From: Cryptomeria japonica
Taxonomy: Eukaryota; Streptophyta; Pinopsida; Cupressales; Cupressaceae
DNA: 64,000 nt
Direction: 5' to 3'
Assembly: GCF_030272615.1 (NCBI RefSeq)
Contig: NC_081406.1
Location: 397,194,439-397,258,438, forward strand
The notes under the pieces were generated by a model that searched no databases, had not been told where the DNA came from, and worked only from the letters and a program-made list of their open reading frames with translations. The position numbers were made by a program, and so were the translations under genes. Below, in pieces: positions 1-10,575 of this stretch (the stretch's first letter is position 1; each line of letters starts with the position of its first letter).

Positions 1-629
1 TAGATTCAGTACAGGTGTAATGCTGATATGCTTCTACAAAAACATATCTTCACCTTCAAATGATGTCTTCGTGTATACCTCTTCTTAATCTTGCATATAC
101 CTTCACACAATTCTTTTTCGCATTCCACATTCGATCTTACAAATAAGATCTTACATTTATACCATAACCTAAGACCAATTTTAGTAGGTTGGCTCTACAA
201 GATATTACAATAAAAACATTTTACAAACAATATAATATCCGATGCAATAAACGATTAAACATGTCATCTTAATGCATTTACAACAATAATAAATCATCTC
301 CATAGCGTGCCATGTTGATCTGGAAAAGATAAACCTATCGGTGTAACCCTATGTAACCCTGGACCTATTTGCCAGTAAAAGCAAATATGCAAATATGAAT
401 ATACCAATGATCAATCCTTCAAAACAAAGTGTCCATACGATGTCTTCAACATTACCAAGTGTCTTCCATATCATTCTAGGTACTGGTGAACATTATATCC
501 TATCGGTGAACCATATACCAGTAACTATGCAATAGTTAGTTGCTTGCCGGTGAATGTTGCTGGATATCCAAAGTGCTTGTTTTCAGTAGGTGTTGACATC
601 AATGACAGAACCATACCAAAATACCAACA
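1..629 (-). repeat. Copia-type LTR fragment
   Basis: This stretch reads as the 5' part of an LTR on the minus strand. Its right edge on the plus strand is ATACCAACA, which gives a minus-strand start TGTTGGTAT. Just inside lies GTTGACATCAATGACA, the signature found at the starts of the other copia-type LTRs here. CCGGT, CCAGT and ACTGGT motifs are scattered through it, as in those LTRs. The left part is cut off by the window edge. No coding sequence is seen. Confidence 0.6.
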
Positions 630-903
630 GAACTTAATTAGGAGAAATTAATTAAATAAATTAAATTAATAAACTAAGTCGTGACAACCCTTTTTGGGGT
701 TTAATTACTCTACTCCAAATGTTAACGCTAGAATGGTTGAGTTAATCAAATCAGCTTTAGGAAACCATTCTTTTAATTCCTGAGTTAACCTTTAGTTAAG
801 ACAAAACTTATTTATTCATCCTTTAACGTAGAATATTTAGTATTTTATGTTTTTTTAAAATAAAAAAATGGTTGCATTTTTGCCCAAAAGTGTGGGCATG
901 ACA
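630..903 (+). repeat. 5' LTR remnant of the chromovirus
   Basis: The stretch ends in GGCATGACA at 903, three bases before the primer-binding site, as expected for an LTR end. Its left side is lost at the junction with the copia-type LTR fragment at 629. It does not overlap the surviving part of the 3' LTR, so the two cannot be aligned here. Confidence 0.55.
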
Positions 904-906
904 TTT

Positions 907-918
907 TGGTATCAGAGG
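907..918 (+). other. Primer-binding site (initiator Met tRNA type)
   Basis: TGGTATCAGAGG matches the usual plant TGGTATCAGAGC primer-binding site at 11 of 12 positions. It lies three bases after the LTR end. Confidence 0.8.
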
Positions 919-1029
919 AAGGTTTCCAACACTAGGAACCTTTCTCCATTACGTTTCTCTTTTAATATTATTTCCTTTAAGAATTGTTATTTATTTATTT
1001 ACTTTATTTTATTTTATTGATCATTAAGG

Positions 1030-2440
1030 ATGCTGCCAATTACGTGACAATATTGTAAGCGTGGTAGGGGTTCTAGACGTACTCGCATGGCACACAAGGA
1101 CATTGTGCAGGAAGAGCCAGATCTAGAAGGGAACTAGGAAGATCCTCCTGAACAACCAATTGACCCCAATCGAGACGTTTTGGTTTCACTTTAGAACCTG
1201 ATAGGAATAGTTCAGGATAGACTTCGAGCAGTAGATTGTTAGGCAGAGCACCAGAATTATGAGAGTCATAGATCTATAGCCAGGGAGCGGAGTAGGAGTC
1301 CACCTCCTAACCATATAGAGGCCCAGGCGGAGCATGAGCCTAATTCGATCCATTTACCTAAGGCACCTCAAATAGTGGAACCAGTAATTTTTTAGAAAGC
1401 ACCCTGTGATCCCGGGGATTAGATCAGAGAGATTTTACATCTTCAGCCACCATCATTTGCAGGATCTATGATGGGGTAGACGTTGAGGCTTAGCTATTGA
1501 GTCTAGAGAGGTGCTTTGGATTGCATCTCTATGAGAGAAATTTGAAGGCACAAATTGCCATTCACATTTTGAGAGGGATGACTTCCACATGGTGGAGGTA
1601 GGAGGAGTACAAGAATGATATAGTTGTGGACACTCTCACTTGGGACATCTTTACAGAGAGATTCAAGGACAAATACCTATCAGAGCACTTTAGGCAACAC
1701 AGGATTGATGAGTTTCATGACCTTCATCAGAAGGGTCTCTTAGTGTCCCAGTACAAGAGAAAGTTATTTGAGCTCTTACCCTACGTTGACTACCTGAAGG
1801 ATGAGTAGTTACTCGTCAATCGATTTATCAGAGGATTGAATGTGGATATAGTAGGACCAGTTAGGATGGCAGCTCCAGGAAGCCTTCGGGTTATCATGGA
1901 GAAGGCCTTGATATTAGAGGAGATTCAGGGTAGATCGTAGGACATGGAGGATTGACATCAGAACTGAAACCCTATACCGTAGTCTTTTGGGTTTCAGAAA
2001 CCCCACTGGAAGGGTAACCATGGGAATTCATCGAGGTCCTTTAAACCCCCTCCTCCCCAGTAGCCATAGAAGAATCAGAGGCAAAGGCCTCCACAGGGTC
2101 AGCAGAGAATTAAGCCCAAGAAGTGGCATTCATAGGGTCCTAGGAGCGATCAGCGATCATAGGTTCCATACACACCTCCGGCATGGACTCAGCAGTCCTC
2201 TAGGGGTGGTTTCAGTGGTTCGAGCAGGATAGGAGGACAGGGATACTCTAGGCCACAGGGTGTTCAGTTTAAGAGATGTGGTGTTTTTTTTACTTGTGGG
2301 GCCATGGGACACATGGAAAGAGAGTGTCCACAAGGTCAGATGGTAGGTAGTCAGTGGATGGCATGTTCGGAGCCTATAGTTGGGGACATGGGTAAGTCTC
2401 ATAGAGTCTTCGCAGTGGTTGACAACTGCTAGGCAGAGCA
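1030..2440 (+). pseudogene. gag: Gag of chromovirus (broken)
   Basis: Encodes the structural polyprotein that packages the element RNA in the cytoplasm. The clearest retrotransposon-gag segment is at 1626-1808, with TWDIFTERFKDKYL followed by a QYKRKLFEL-like motif. A CCHC zinc knuckle follows near 2270-2335 (TCGAMGHMEREC), in which the first cysteine pair is damaged. Several stops and probable frameshifts lie between these blocks. The likely start is the ATG near 1030, a little over 100 bases past the primer-binding site. Upstream is the LTR; downstream the protease follows in the usual gag-pol order. Confidence 0.7.
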
Positions 2441-2449
2441 TTAGGCCAC

Positions 2450-2800
2450 AGGTATGATTAGAGGTAGCAGTGTTTCTATCTTATTTTATTCAGGAGCTAC
2501 ATATTATTTTATCTCTCTCTTGGTTGTGGAGCATTGTGGGCTAGTGGCAACTAGGTAAGGTGTTAGTTGGGAAGTGGAGTTGGCTTCAAAAGCTAGAGTA
2601 TCTATTGAGTCAGTGGTTAGGGACTGTCAGCTTCAGATTGGGAGTACAACCACCCTAGTAGACCTTCGAGTCACACCTTTAGGATCTTATGGCATTGTTC
2701 TTAGCATGGATTGGCTATATGCCCACAAATCCAAGATGGATTATCGCCAGAAAAAGATCAAGTGTGTGGACGATTAGGGTACCTCCATAGTAATTTTAGG
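2450..2800 (+). pseudogene. Retropepsin-like protease (broken)
   Basis: Aspartic protease that would cleave the gag-pol polyprotein. The active-site motif reads ILFYSGATYYFIS where the family has a D-[ST]-G triad. The catalytic Asp codon is TAT (Tyr) at 2487-2489, consistent with a GAT to TAT change. The C-terminal part (2574-2777) is well preserved and ends in GMDWL-like and QKKIK-like blocks typical of chromovirus protease-RT linkers. It is inactive as it stands. Confidence 0.75.
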
Positions 2801-2929
2801 GATTCAGAGGCCCGTATCACTTCGTATGATTTTTGCTATGCAGCTTAAGCAGAGAATGCACAAGGGATGCTTGTTATTTGCCATCATCATCAGTGATAGA
2901 AAGGAAGAGAATGAGAAGGAGCCTTCCCT

Positions 2930-3900
2930 AGACGATCATCCTATCCTAGAGGAATTTGCAGATGTGTTCCCTTCTTAGTTGCTTGGTATGCCACCTAGCA
3001 GAGAGATTGATTTTCACATAGATCTTGTATCGGGAGCTAAACCAATTTTGAGAGCATCATATAGGATGACCACTAATGATCTTAATGAGCTCAAGATGTA
3101 GCTTGAGGAAATCTTAGAGAAGGGTCACATTCATCCTAGTGTCTCCCCTTGGGGCACACTAGTCATCTTCGTGAAGAAGGATGGATCCCTTCGGTTATAT
3201 ATGGATTACAAATAGTTGAACAAAGTGGCCATCAAGAACTGATACCCTTTGCCTAGATCGATGACTTATTTGATAAGCTTCAGGGTGCCAAAGTATTTTC
3301 TAAGATAGATTTGAAGTCAGGGTACCATCAGTTGAGGATTGTAGAGAGCGATATCCACAAGACCTCTTTTCATACCAGGTATGGCCACTATGAGTTCACC
3401 ATGGTTCCATTTGGTCTTACGAATGCTTCAGTTGTATTCATGAGTCTCATGAATGGGGTATTATGTGCTTTCCTTGACTGATTTGTGATTGTGTTCCTCG
3501 ATGACATATTGATATATTCTTGGAATGAGAAGGAGCATGAGGAGCACTTGAGATAGGTATTGTAGTGCTTGAGAGACAATCAGTTGTATGGAAGTTTGTC
3601 AAAATATGCATTCTTTAGATCAAAGGTCTAGTATCTAGGACATGTTATATCCAGTGATGGGATCTCAGTTGACCCATCGAAGGTTAGAGCTATTACCCAT
3701 TGGCCAACGCCAACTAGTGTGACAGAAGTTGAGAGTTTCATGGGTCTAGTAGGGTACTAAAGATGCTTTGTTGAGGGGTTCTCTAGGGTTGCACATCCTA
3801 TTACATCCCTTTAGCAAAAGGGAAAGAAATTTGAGTGGACAAAAAGGTGTCAGAGGGCCTTTTAGGATCTCAAAAGGGCACTCACTAGTGCACCTATTCT
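2930..3900 (+). pseudogene. Reverse transcriptase (broken)
   Basis: RNA-dependent DNA polymerase domain of pol. Visible in order are IDFHIDL, a [17 protein letters not shown] block, [19 protein letters not shown], and the catalytic box VFLDDILIYS near 3490-3520, so the two aspartates remain. At least seven in-frame TAG codons (3099, 3213, 3554, 3563, 3629, 3812, 3863) sit where related proteins have Gln, and a TGA at 3479 replaces an expected Arg. A frameshift or missing base is likely near 3255. Neighbours are protease upstream and RNase H downstream. Confidence 0.85.
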
Positions 3901-4290
3901 TGTTGTGCTAGACCCCTCAGCTGATTTCACGCTATGTGCAGATGCTTCCTTAGATGGTTTAGGAGTAGTCCTTATGCAGGAGGGTCGAGTTATAGCATAT
4001 GAGTCTAGGAAAATTCAGACACACAAGATTAACTACCCTACTCATGACCTTGAGCTTGCAGTAGTGGCACACACACTTGTGAGGTGGAGAAATTTTCTTT
4101 TGGGTCATCATTTTGAGCTTCATTCAGATCATTAGAGCTTGTAGTACATATTCACTCAGCCCAATCTTAATGCTCATCAGAGAAGATGGATGGAGTTTTA
4201 TGTGAGTATGATTTTGATGTTCACTACATCAAGGAAAAAGAGAACGTAGTTGCAGATGCCTTGAGTAGGAGATGTCATGATATATACTCC
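3901..4290 (+). pseudogene. Ty3-type RNase H (broken)
   Basis: Degrades the RNA strand during reverse transcription. The segment 3905-4135 shows [16 protein letters not shown] (first acidic residue), an [17 protein letters not shown] block and HSDH (third acidic residue). TAG codons at 4133 and 4142 replace the Gln codons expected in a QSLQYIF-type motif. The frame shifts in the stretch after 4190, which leads to a VADALSRR-type motif (about 4250-4275). Confidence 0.8.
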
Positions 4291-4429
4291 ATGTCTATAG
4301 ACACATATTTGAGAGGTCATATATTGTAGGAGCTGCCAGAGGATGAGTGGTATTTAGAGGTATGTCAGGTAGTGCGATCTTAGGAGACCCTAGAAGGGAA
4401 GTATGCAGACTATTCATTAGGTTTCGATG

Positions 4430-5772
4430 GACTACTACACCATAGAGGGCGCATCTATGTACCTTCCTCTAGAGGATGCATGAATTCATTATGGTGGAGG
4501 TTCATAGAGCTCCTTATTGAGTGCATCTCAGAATTAAGAAGATGCATGTAGCTTTGAGACAGTTATATCATTGGCCAGGTATGCAGAAATTCATTGTTGT
4601 ACTAGTAGCCCAATGCCTTGAGTGCCAGAGAGTCAAGGTAGAGCACCGCCATCTAGGTGGGTTGCTCCAGTCTCATGCGATACCAGAGTGGAAGTGGGAT
4701 ACTATATCAATAGATTTTGTCATTGGTCTTCCTATGTCATTGAGTCATCATGATGTTATCATGATGACAATTGACAAGTTGTCCAAAGTGGCCCACTTCT
4801 CACCAATTTGGACTACCTTCACAACACTAGCAGTGGCACATGTATTCTTACGAGATATTGTCAGATTTCATGGCATTTCATGCAAGATAATCTTAGACAA
4901 AGATTCCCTCTTCACTTATTCCTTCTGGAGGGCATTGCAGGCTACAATGGGCACCAGACTCAACTTTAGTACAACCTATCATCTGAAAATGGATGGACAG
5001 ACAGAGAGGGTAAACTAGGTGTTAGAAGACATGCTTCATATGTATGTCATGGATCATCAGACCAGATGGGAAGAGTACCTTCCTTTGGTTGAGTTTTCCT
5101 ATAATAATGGGCATCACACTTCCTTGGGGATACCACCTTTTCAGGCTTTGTACGATAGACCTTGCAGGACACCTTTGAGTTTGGACTGCATTGAGGATAG
5201 AGTAGCTATTGGTCCTGAGATGGTTCATGATATGGAGTAGCAGGTGGATTTGATTATACAACACCTTAGAGAGGCACAAGATAGACAAAAGAAGTATGTG
5301 GATGCGAAGATGATAGACCATAGCTTCATGGTTGTGGACAAAGTTTTCTTGAGAGTGCGACCGCATAAGATTCCAATCCATTATGGAAAGGGTTCTAAGC
5401 TCACACCTTGCTTTATCAGACCATTTGAGATCCTTGAGAGGATAGGACTAGTTGCATATTGTCTAGCTTTGCCACCTAGTGTGTCATGCATCCATGATGT
5501 GTTTCATGTATCAATTCTGAGGAAGTACATTTATGATTAGTCTCATATTCTAGATTGGGATGCCTTGCAGGTGGATTCAAACAGGCAGCTAGCTTTGGAG
5601 CCCATCCACATTTTGGATCGCCAGATGTTGTCTCTTCGAGGTCAAGAGCTGGACCAGGTTAGGGTCTAGTGGGTTTTTTATGACAAGGTTATGGCATCAT
5701 GGGAGGATGCAACACAGATGAGATCTCAGTACCCCCATCTTTTTTATGAACTCCAGGAGGAAGTTCATGTGT
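4430..5772 (+). pseudogene. Integrase with C-terminal chromodomain (broken)
   Basis: Inserts the cDNA into chromatin. An HHCC zinc-binding region (YHWPGM ... CLECQRVK) is followed by the DDE core: Asp in SIDFVIG, Asp in ILDKDSLFT and Glu in DGQTERVN are all kept. A GPxxPFEI-like domain (YGKGSKLTPCFIRPFEIL) follows, then a chromodomain-type end with ILDRQ and ASWEDATQMRSQYPHLF near 5600-5750. TAG stops at 5016 and 5238 and more in the chromodomain break it. The chromodomain places the element among chromoviruses, which bind modified histone tails. Confidence 0.85.
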
Positions 5773-6172
5773 AGAGGGGGAGGGTGTGAGGCCCTAGCCC
5801 GAGCTGTCATAGAATTTCATTTATTTACATGTTGGAACTATTATTGATACTATATTTTGATGCATTATTGACATAGATTCTATATGATCCAATGATTGGA
5901 TAACATTGATATGATGTATGTCATTTATCTTTGATTTGCAGTACTTTATTTTGATGCTAGAAATTATGGATGCATGCTTTATAAATGATTAAATTTCATG
6001 ATGATTATGATGATGCCAATTAGTAGATTATTTTATGTGAATTTTATTAGATAATTGGAAACTTGATTATTATAATTGAAATTGTATGCAAATGTTTGAA
6101 TTATATTCTTTTCATATGATAATATTATATGTGATTTTTGAAATTTCTAATGTGCAAAGTGAGATGTGCAAG
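5773..6172 (+). repeat. Polypurine tract and truncated 3' LTR
   Basis: AGAGGGGGAGGG (5773-5784) is a plus-strand primer for cDNA synthesis, followed directly by TGTGAGGCCCTAGCC, the LTR start. The same start is found on the minus strand at 58916. The LTR is lost near 6172, where sequence of the Tat-like LTR begins. Confidence 0.75.
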
Positions 6173-6176
6173 AAAA

Positions 6177-7446
6177 AATTATCCCTTTTCACAAAGGTCT
6201 TCAAATGAAATCCCTTAAATTCTAGCTCAAGGTTCAACGCATCAGAGACAGACCTATAGCTGTAATGGCCTAAGTCAATGGGGAAAATCCCACTTGTGTC
6301 GGAGTCCTCACCATAATCCTTTGTGACATAGGCAAGCTTCCTAGAAACTTTGATCAAAATACAGGAGTTTGAAACATACTTGGGTAGCCTAAAGGGTTCA
6401 CCTTTAAATCCTCCAACCCTTAGGTAAGTGAAGTGACAAAACTATGTAAATAAACTACCATAGATATTAACAAGTTCAATAGCTTCTACAAACATCCTCC
6501 TATGCAAGTTACCTTGTAATTCAAAGGTCAACCTCCCGGCAAAAATATCATTCCAGCGGAGATAATCAACAACATGCCCTTATAAAGTCAAATTAGGATG
6601 ATACTCATAAATATTTATGCCTTGAACCCATTTTGCATGGGACAATCTACACCATTCTCTCACACAAGAAAGCATATATAACAGGTACGAAGACATATGA
6701 AAGTTTGACATCCCAGGGTAATTACTCAAACCTTCGTGCAACCTTTTTGGTATAACAGTTCCCTAGTCAATGAACTGATTTTTATCTAGAGTGACCTGGA
6801 TGAAGAAATACATCCAGTCCTCCCAATAGAAGGAGTGGGAATTACCCTTTACTTTGCTCAACAATATTACCAGGTCTCGGATTGCCGGAATTAAATGTTC
6901 ATGGGTTAGAGGTCTCGGCAGCCTTGAGCCTCCTTTCTAGAATTTTAGAAGCAAATTCTATGCAATAACAGTTCTGTAATACCGCTTTTTCTCGAAGAAA
7001 ATTCCATAGGATTTTCCAATCGTCCAATCTTCATAGGGATCCCGGTGTGGGATACCCATGGCTGCCATTACTGTCTGTCTATCAATGGATAACAAAACTT
7101 CACCATTGTTTTTCCTTATGCATCTATTACCCTTGTCATAGTGATTCATACATTCTATAACTAATTCAGGGCAAGAAGCAGTTGTAGGAAATGTGGCCGC
7201 TTCTAATAACCCACTATGTGCAACATCTCTCATCATAGGATCTGCGGCTGGGTTCCAGACTCTTTCTAGAAAATCATCTAAATCCAATTGGACTAATGCT
7301 ATATCGCCTAATTCTGGTAAAGAGCTTACAAGGGAAGATGAGCTCATTAATTTGGGCAAAGTAGGCCTCATGTTTAGCTTGTGATTTTCTCCAACTAACA
7401 ACCCAGGCAAAGAAGGAAAGTGGAAACGGAAACAAATAGTTAACAA
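6177..7446 (-). pseudogene. U3 ORF, truncated second copy
   Basis: The first ~420 codons of the unknown LTR-borne ORF, homologous to 24865-26094. It shows the same two candidate starts (Met at 7446 and a second Met 25 codons in), the LPELGD ... QLDLDDFLERVWNP block and the YEDWTIGKSYGIF block. Compared with the 5' copy it keeps a 13-codon stretch at about 6754-6800 after WMYFF. It has its own stops, including one around 6950 and a TAG in the 13-codon stretch. It ends at FVKRDN, where the LTR is cut. No domain is recognised. Confidence 0.6.
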
Positions 7447-8233
7447 AATACCCAGATCTTTAAAACAAACTACAACAATTTAGAAAGTTGTTGGACATAC
7501 CTTCCTCTATCCTCTGCAAACCCCTATCGCAGTCTATTTCTCCTACTCCAAAAACTCCTTCTCAAAACCTTCCCAAGAAAATAATAATCTCGACGTGACA
7601 TCTACTCAGTTTTAAAGCTGAGAAAATCTTACCCATTATTACCATAAACTGTCTCCCTTAGTCTTCATTCGTGTGGCCTTACTCTGAAATGATTGTATCA
7701 GAGCATGCCATAGATGCTAGATCACTTCACTTCTAACACTACGGATCCTCACACATACTTGTTATAAATGATAGATTTCAAATCATTAGAGAACGAATAT
7801 TCCTCTCCTCTGTGGCCGTTAATCATATCTTAAAATCTGCGTCGTCACCTCGCGCCAAGTCACATGTCTTCCAAGAAACCTGTACACGGACTCTTAATAT
7901 TGCAGAAACAATCACGACACAAAATTAACATGACAAATCTTGAACTTTGAACCAAAAAGGTTCAAGTTCAAGGTTCAAAGAATGTAAAATGCCAACAAGG
8001 ACTAGCGAAGACTTAAAACCGCGCGGAAGGAAAAACATCCAAAACAACGCCCGTTGAATTTTGAACCTTGAACTAAAAAGGTCCAAGTTCAAGGTTCAAG
8101 TTCAACGTAGTGAAACTTAACAATGGCCGAGTTACATGAGGAAAGTTAAGAAAATGGCTTGACCAACGGATTAGACAGGCATTACTTCAAACAAGGACAT
8201 ATATGGAATGGAAATTTTTATATGGGCCCAACA
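6177..8233 (-). repeat. Truncated 3' LTR of the Tat-like element
   Basis: Matches 24865-26886 over its whole length. The minus-strand start TGTTGGGCCCATAT lies at 8233, just after the integrase 3' end, and the same start lies at 26886. The copy stops at 6177 in the middle of the U3 ORF, where it joins the chromovirus LTR. I see no clear polypurine tract directly upstream of 8233, so the exact edge is inferred from the shared start. Confidence 0.75.
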
Positions 8234-8400
8234 ATGGCTGTGCATGGGGATTGGAACTTTAAAGTACCAAGCAATGAACCTCAAAATATTTGGTTTTGCA
8301 AAATGACTAACCAAGGTTTGACTCACAAAAAGAACCGACACACCTAAACTAACACAAAACAAAAAAAAAAAGTATGTACAAACCGACAGGGTATGCCTGT

Positions 8401-9729
8401 TTACAATTGATATAGTTTTAAGTCCTGCCCATTATAGGACAGGGGTAGTTCAAAGCCATCCTGGTAAGCAAGTTTAAAAGAATTGGGGCCCTTTACATTG
8501 TGAATCACATAAGGTCCCTTTCATAGCGACTCAAATTTTCCATGAGCACCTTTCGGCTCTCTCCTTTTATCCCATAATAACACCATATCACCTTTCATGA
8601 ATTTTCTGGGCCTTGCTCTCTAATCAAAAATATTTTTAACCCTCATCTGATGTTCTGTAATCATGTCAACCAGATTTTCCCTTTCTTCTTCAATATTGGT
8701 TAGGTACATATTTCTTTTTTCAAGAGAGCTCTGAAAAAACGCATCTTCTATCACTATATGCAACCTAGAAGCTGCTAACTCTAAAGGAAGAGAGAGTTAT
8801 GCACCAATGCCATATACCAGCTCAAATGGTGACATCCATATGGCCCATTTTGGTGAGGTTTTATCTTCCCATAGTGCTTCATGTAACTTCTTATGCCAAT
8901 CCCTGTAATTCTCACTAACCAACTTTCTCATGATGTTGATCAAATTCTTGTTACTTGATTTTACTTGACCGTTACCTTGTGGATAATAATCAGAAGTGTG
9001 TGCCAAGGAAATTCCATGGTCATAGAAAAATAAACTTAACTCGAATGAAGAGAAATTTGATGCATTATGTGTGACTATCTTTTGAGGGACTCCAAACTTG
9101 ACAAGAATATTATCCTTAAGGAACGTACACACAATCTCTGAAGTGGTTTTTTTAACAGGGATAGCTTCCACCCATTTAGTGAAATAATCTGTTGTTGTTA
9201 ATATGTGAGTATGCCCCACACTATAAATGGGGTTCAAAGGACCAATGAAATCTAATCCCCACTGTTTAAAAGGTTCTTCAATTACCACGGGTCTCAAAGG
9301 CAAGGCAACCAACTAGGGTTTACCTGTAAACAACTTGCACTTCTCACACCTTGCCACCCAAGCGTATGCATCCCTGAACATGCCTGGCCAATCGTAATAG
9401 TTCCTCAAGATTTTGTATGCAGTAACCGTAGAGGAGAAATCACCCCCGCATGCTTCATTATGAAAAGTTTTCAATAGAGCTTCTTGGTGCGGTTTATCCA
9501 CACATTGGAGGAAAGTGCCATCTAAGCCTTTCTTGTACAATATGTTATTCGAGATGATGTACTTCGCATCTTTCAACCTCAGATTTCTTTTTTCCCTAGG
9601 AGAAAGATGATCTGGACAGCCTCCATACGTAAGATAATATGCAACATTGGTGAACCAAGAATCCTGATGGCTGACGAACAGGGTTAAAGGTAGACTGTCC
9701 TCTTCTTTAAACTCATTCTCTGCTATCAA
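8401..9729 (-). pseudogene. Integrase of the Tat-like element (broken)
   Basis: The zinc-binding region is seen at about 9500-9313 (YYDWPGMFRDAYAWVARCEKC), with the usual GGHFS changed to GGDFS. In the core, Asp in GLDFIGP is kept, but the second catalytic Asp has become His (VTHNASNF for VTDN) and the Glu has become Lys (GQVKSSNK). The C-terminal part continues in the same general frame to TAA at 8401, with FMKGDMVLLWDKRR and GPYVI blocks. TAG stops lie at 9313 and 8797. The protein is dead, but its fold-level motifs are clear. Confidence 0.85.
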
Positions 9730-9735
9730 TTTACA

Positions 9736-10262
9736 AAGGCCCTATCCTCTAACCAGTTTAGTGGGCTTGATGTCCAAATTGAATTCTTGAATCTTGTAGA
9801 CCCAAGATGCTCTATTGTTGATGCCAACATCCTGTTGAGTTAAAACAACTTTTACTGTAGAATTGGGAACAAAAACAATTGCATGTGAATGAAGTATATA
9901 ATACCTGAATTGCTTCACAACTTTTACCACCACATAGGCCTGCTTCTCTATCTGTGAGTATTTTAACTCATGCTTCTTCAGGGGAATACTCATGAAAGAA
10001 ATTGGCACCTCTGAACATTATCCTCACCTTTTTGTACCAAAATCCGAGATATGGTATGCTCAGATGCGTAACAATAAATAATAAAGTCTTTATTAAAGTC
10101 TGGATTAACTAGGGTAGGTGCATGTGTGATGGCCCTTTTAATCGCTTCAAAATCTTTTCTACCTGCTTCATTCCATCTAAAAGCTACTTTTTCACTCATC
10201 ATATTTACAATGTATTTAATAGTTTCAACAAAATCAGGAATAAAATGTCTGAGGAAGTTCAC
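9736..10262 (-). pseudogene. Ty3-type RNase H with lost acidic residues
   Basis: Follows RT in the normal place. The block FRWNEAGRKDFEAIK marks the RT-RNase H link. The three usual acidic positions are changed: DAS reads YAS (IIYCYASEHT), EKE reads EKQ (QIEKQAYVVV) and TDH reads PNS (IVFVPNSTVK). Such loss fits a domain kept as a tether while a second RNase H does the work, as proposed for dual-RNase-H plant elements and retroviruses. Decay after insertion is the alternative. A frameshift joins the pieces near 10000. Confidence 0.7.
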
Positions 10263-10575
10263 CTGTCCAAAGAAAGACCTTACTCCATTTCTATTTGAGG
10301 GGAGACTGAGCTACTGTATCACCTTTACCCTCTATGGATCAACCTTTGCCCCCTCCTATGAAATGATATGTCCCAAAAGTTTTCCTTCTGTGACACCAAA
10401 AATAGACTTTTTAGGATTTAAAATACCCCATGCTCCCTACATCTCACTAGAACTTTCCTCAAATCCCGCACAAGATGCTTCCTTTTCCTAGAGAAAATAG
10501 TCAAATCATCTAAATACACCACAATAATATTATCCCTCAAATGCTTGAAGGAAAGATCCATCACCCTTTGAAATG
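10263..10575 (-). pseudogene. RT C-terminal part (after element A)
   Basis: Continues the RT split by element A. Reading down from 10575: TFQRVMD, KHLRDNIIVVYLDDLTIFS (catalytic YLDD intact), then stops and a palm/thumb region ending near FFGQVNFLRHFIPDF. The split falls between the Ala and Phe codons of the INAGATFQR motif, matching the other half at 18241. Confidence 0.85.

Larger units (their letters stand above)
630..6172 (+). mobile_element. Ty3/gypsy chromovirus, decayed (Tekay/Del-like)
   Basis: A full internal region is present in the order gag, protease, RT, RNase H, integrase, chromodomain, with a primer-binding site at 907-918 and a polypurine tract at 5773-5784. The 5' LTR survives only as its last part (630-903) and the 3' LTR only as its first part (from 5785). 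The reading frames carry many nonsense codons, mostly TAG where the family has Gln, so the element is dead. The Tekay/Del assignment rests on domain order and the look of the chromodomain end and is an inference. The right edge joins the truncated LTR of the next element near 6172. Confidence 0.85.

Noticed and set aside
6177-8233. This segment as a separate tandem element after the Tat-like integrase
   Set aside because: First considered because it contains ORF sequence. The primer site at 22167-22151 puts the ORF inside the LTR, so the segment is simply a truncated 3' LTR.
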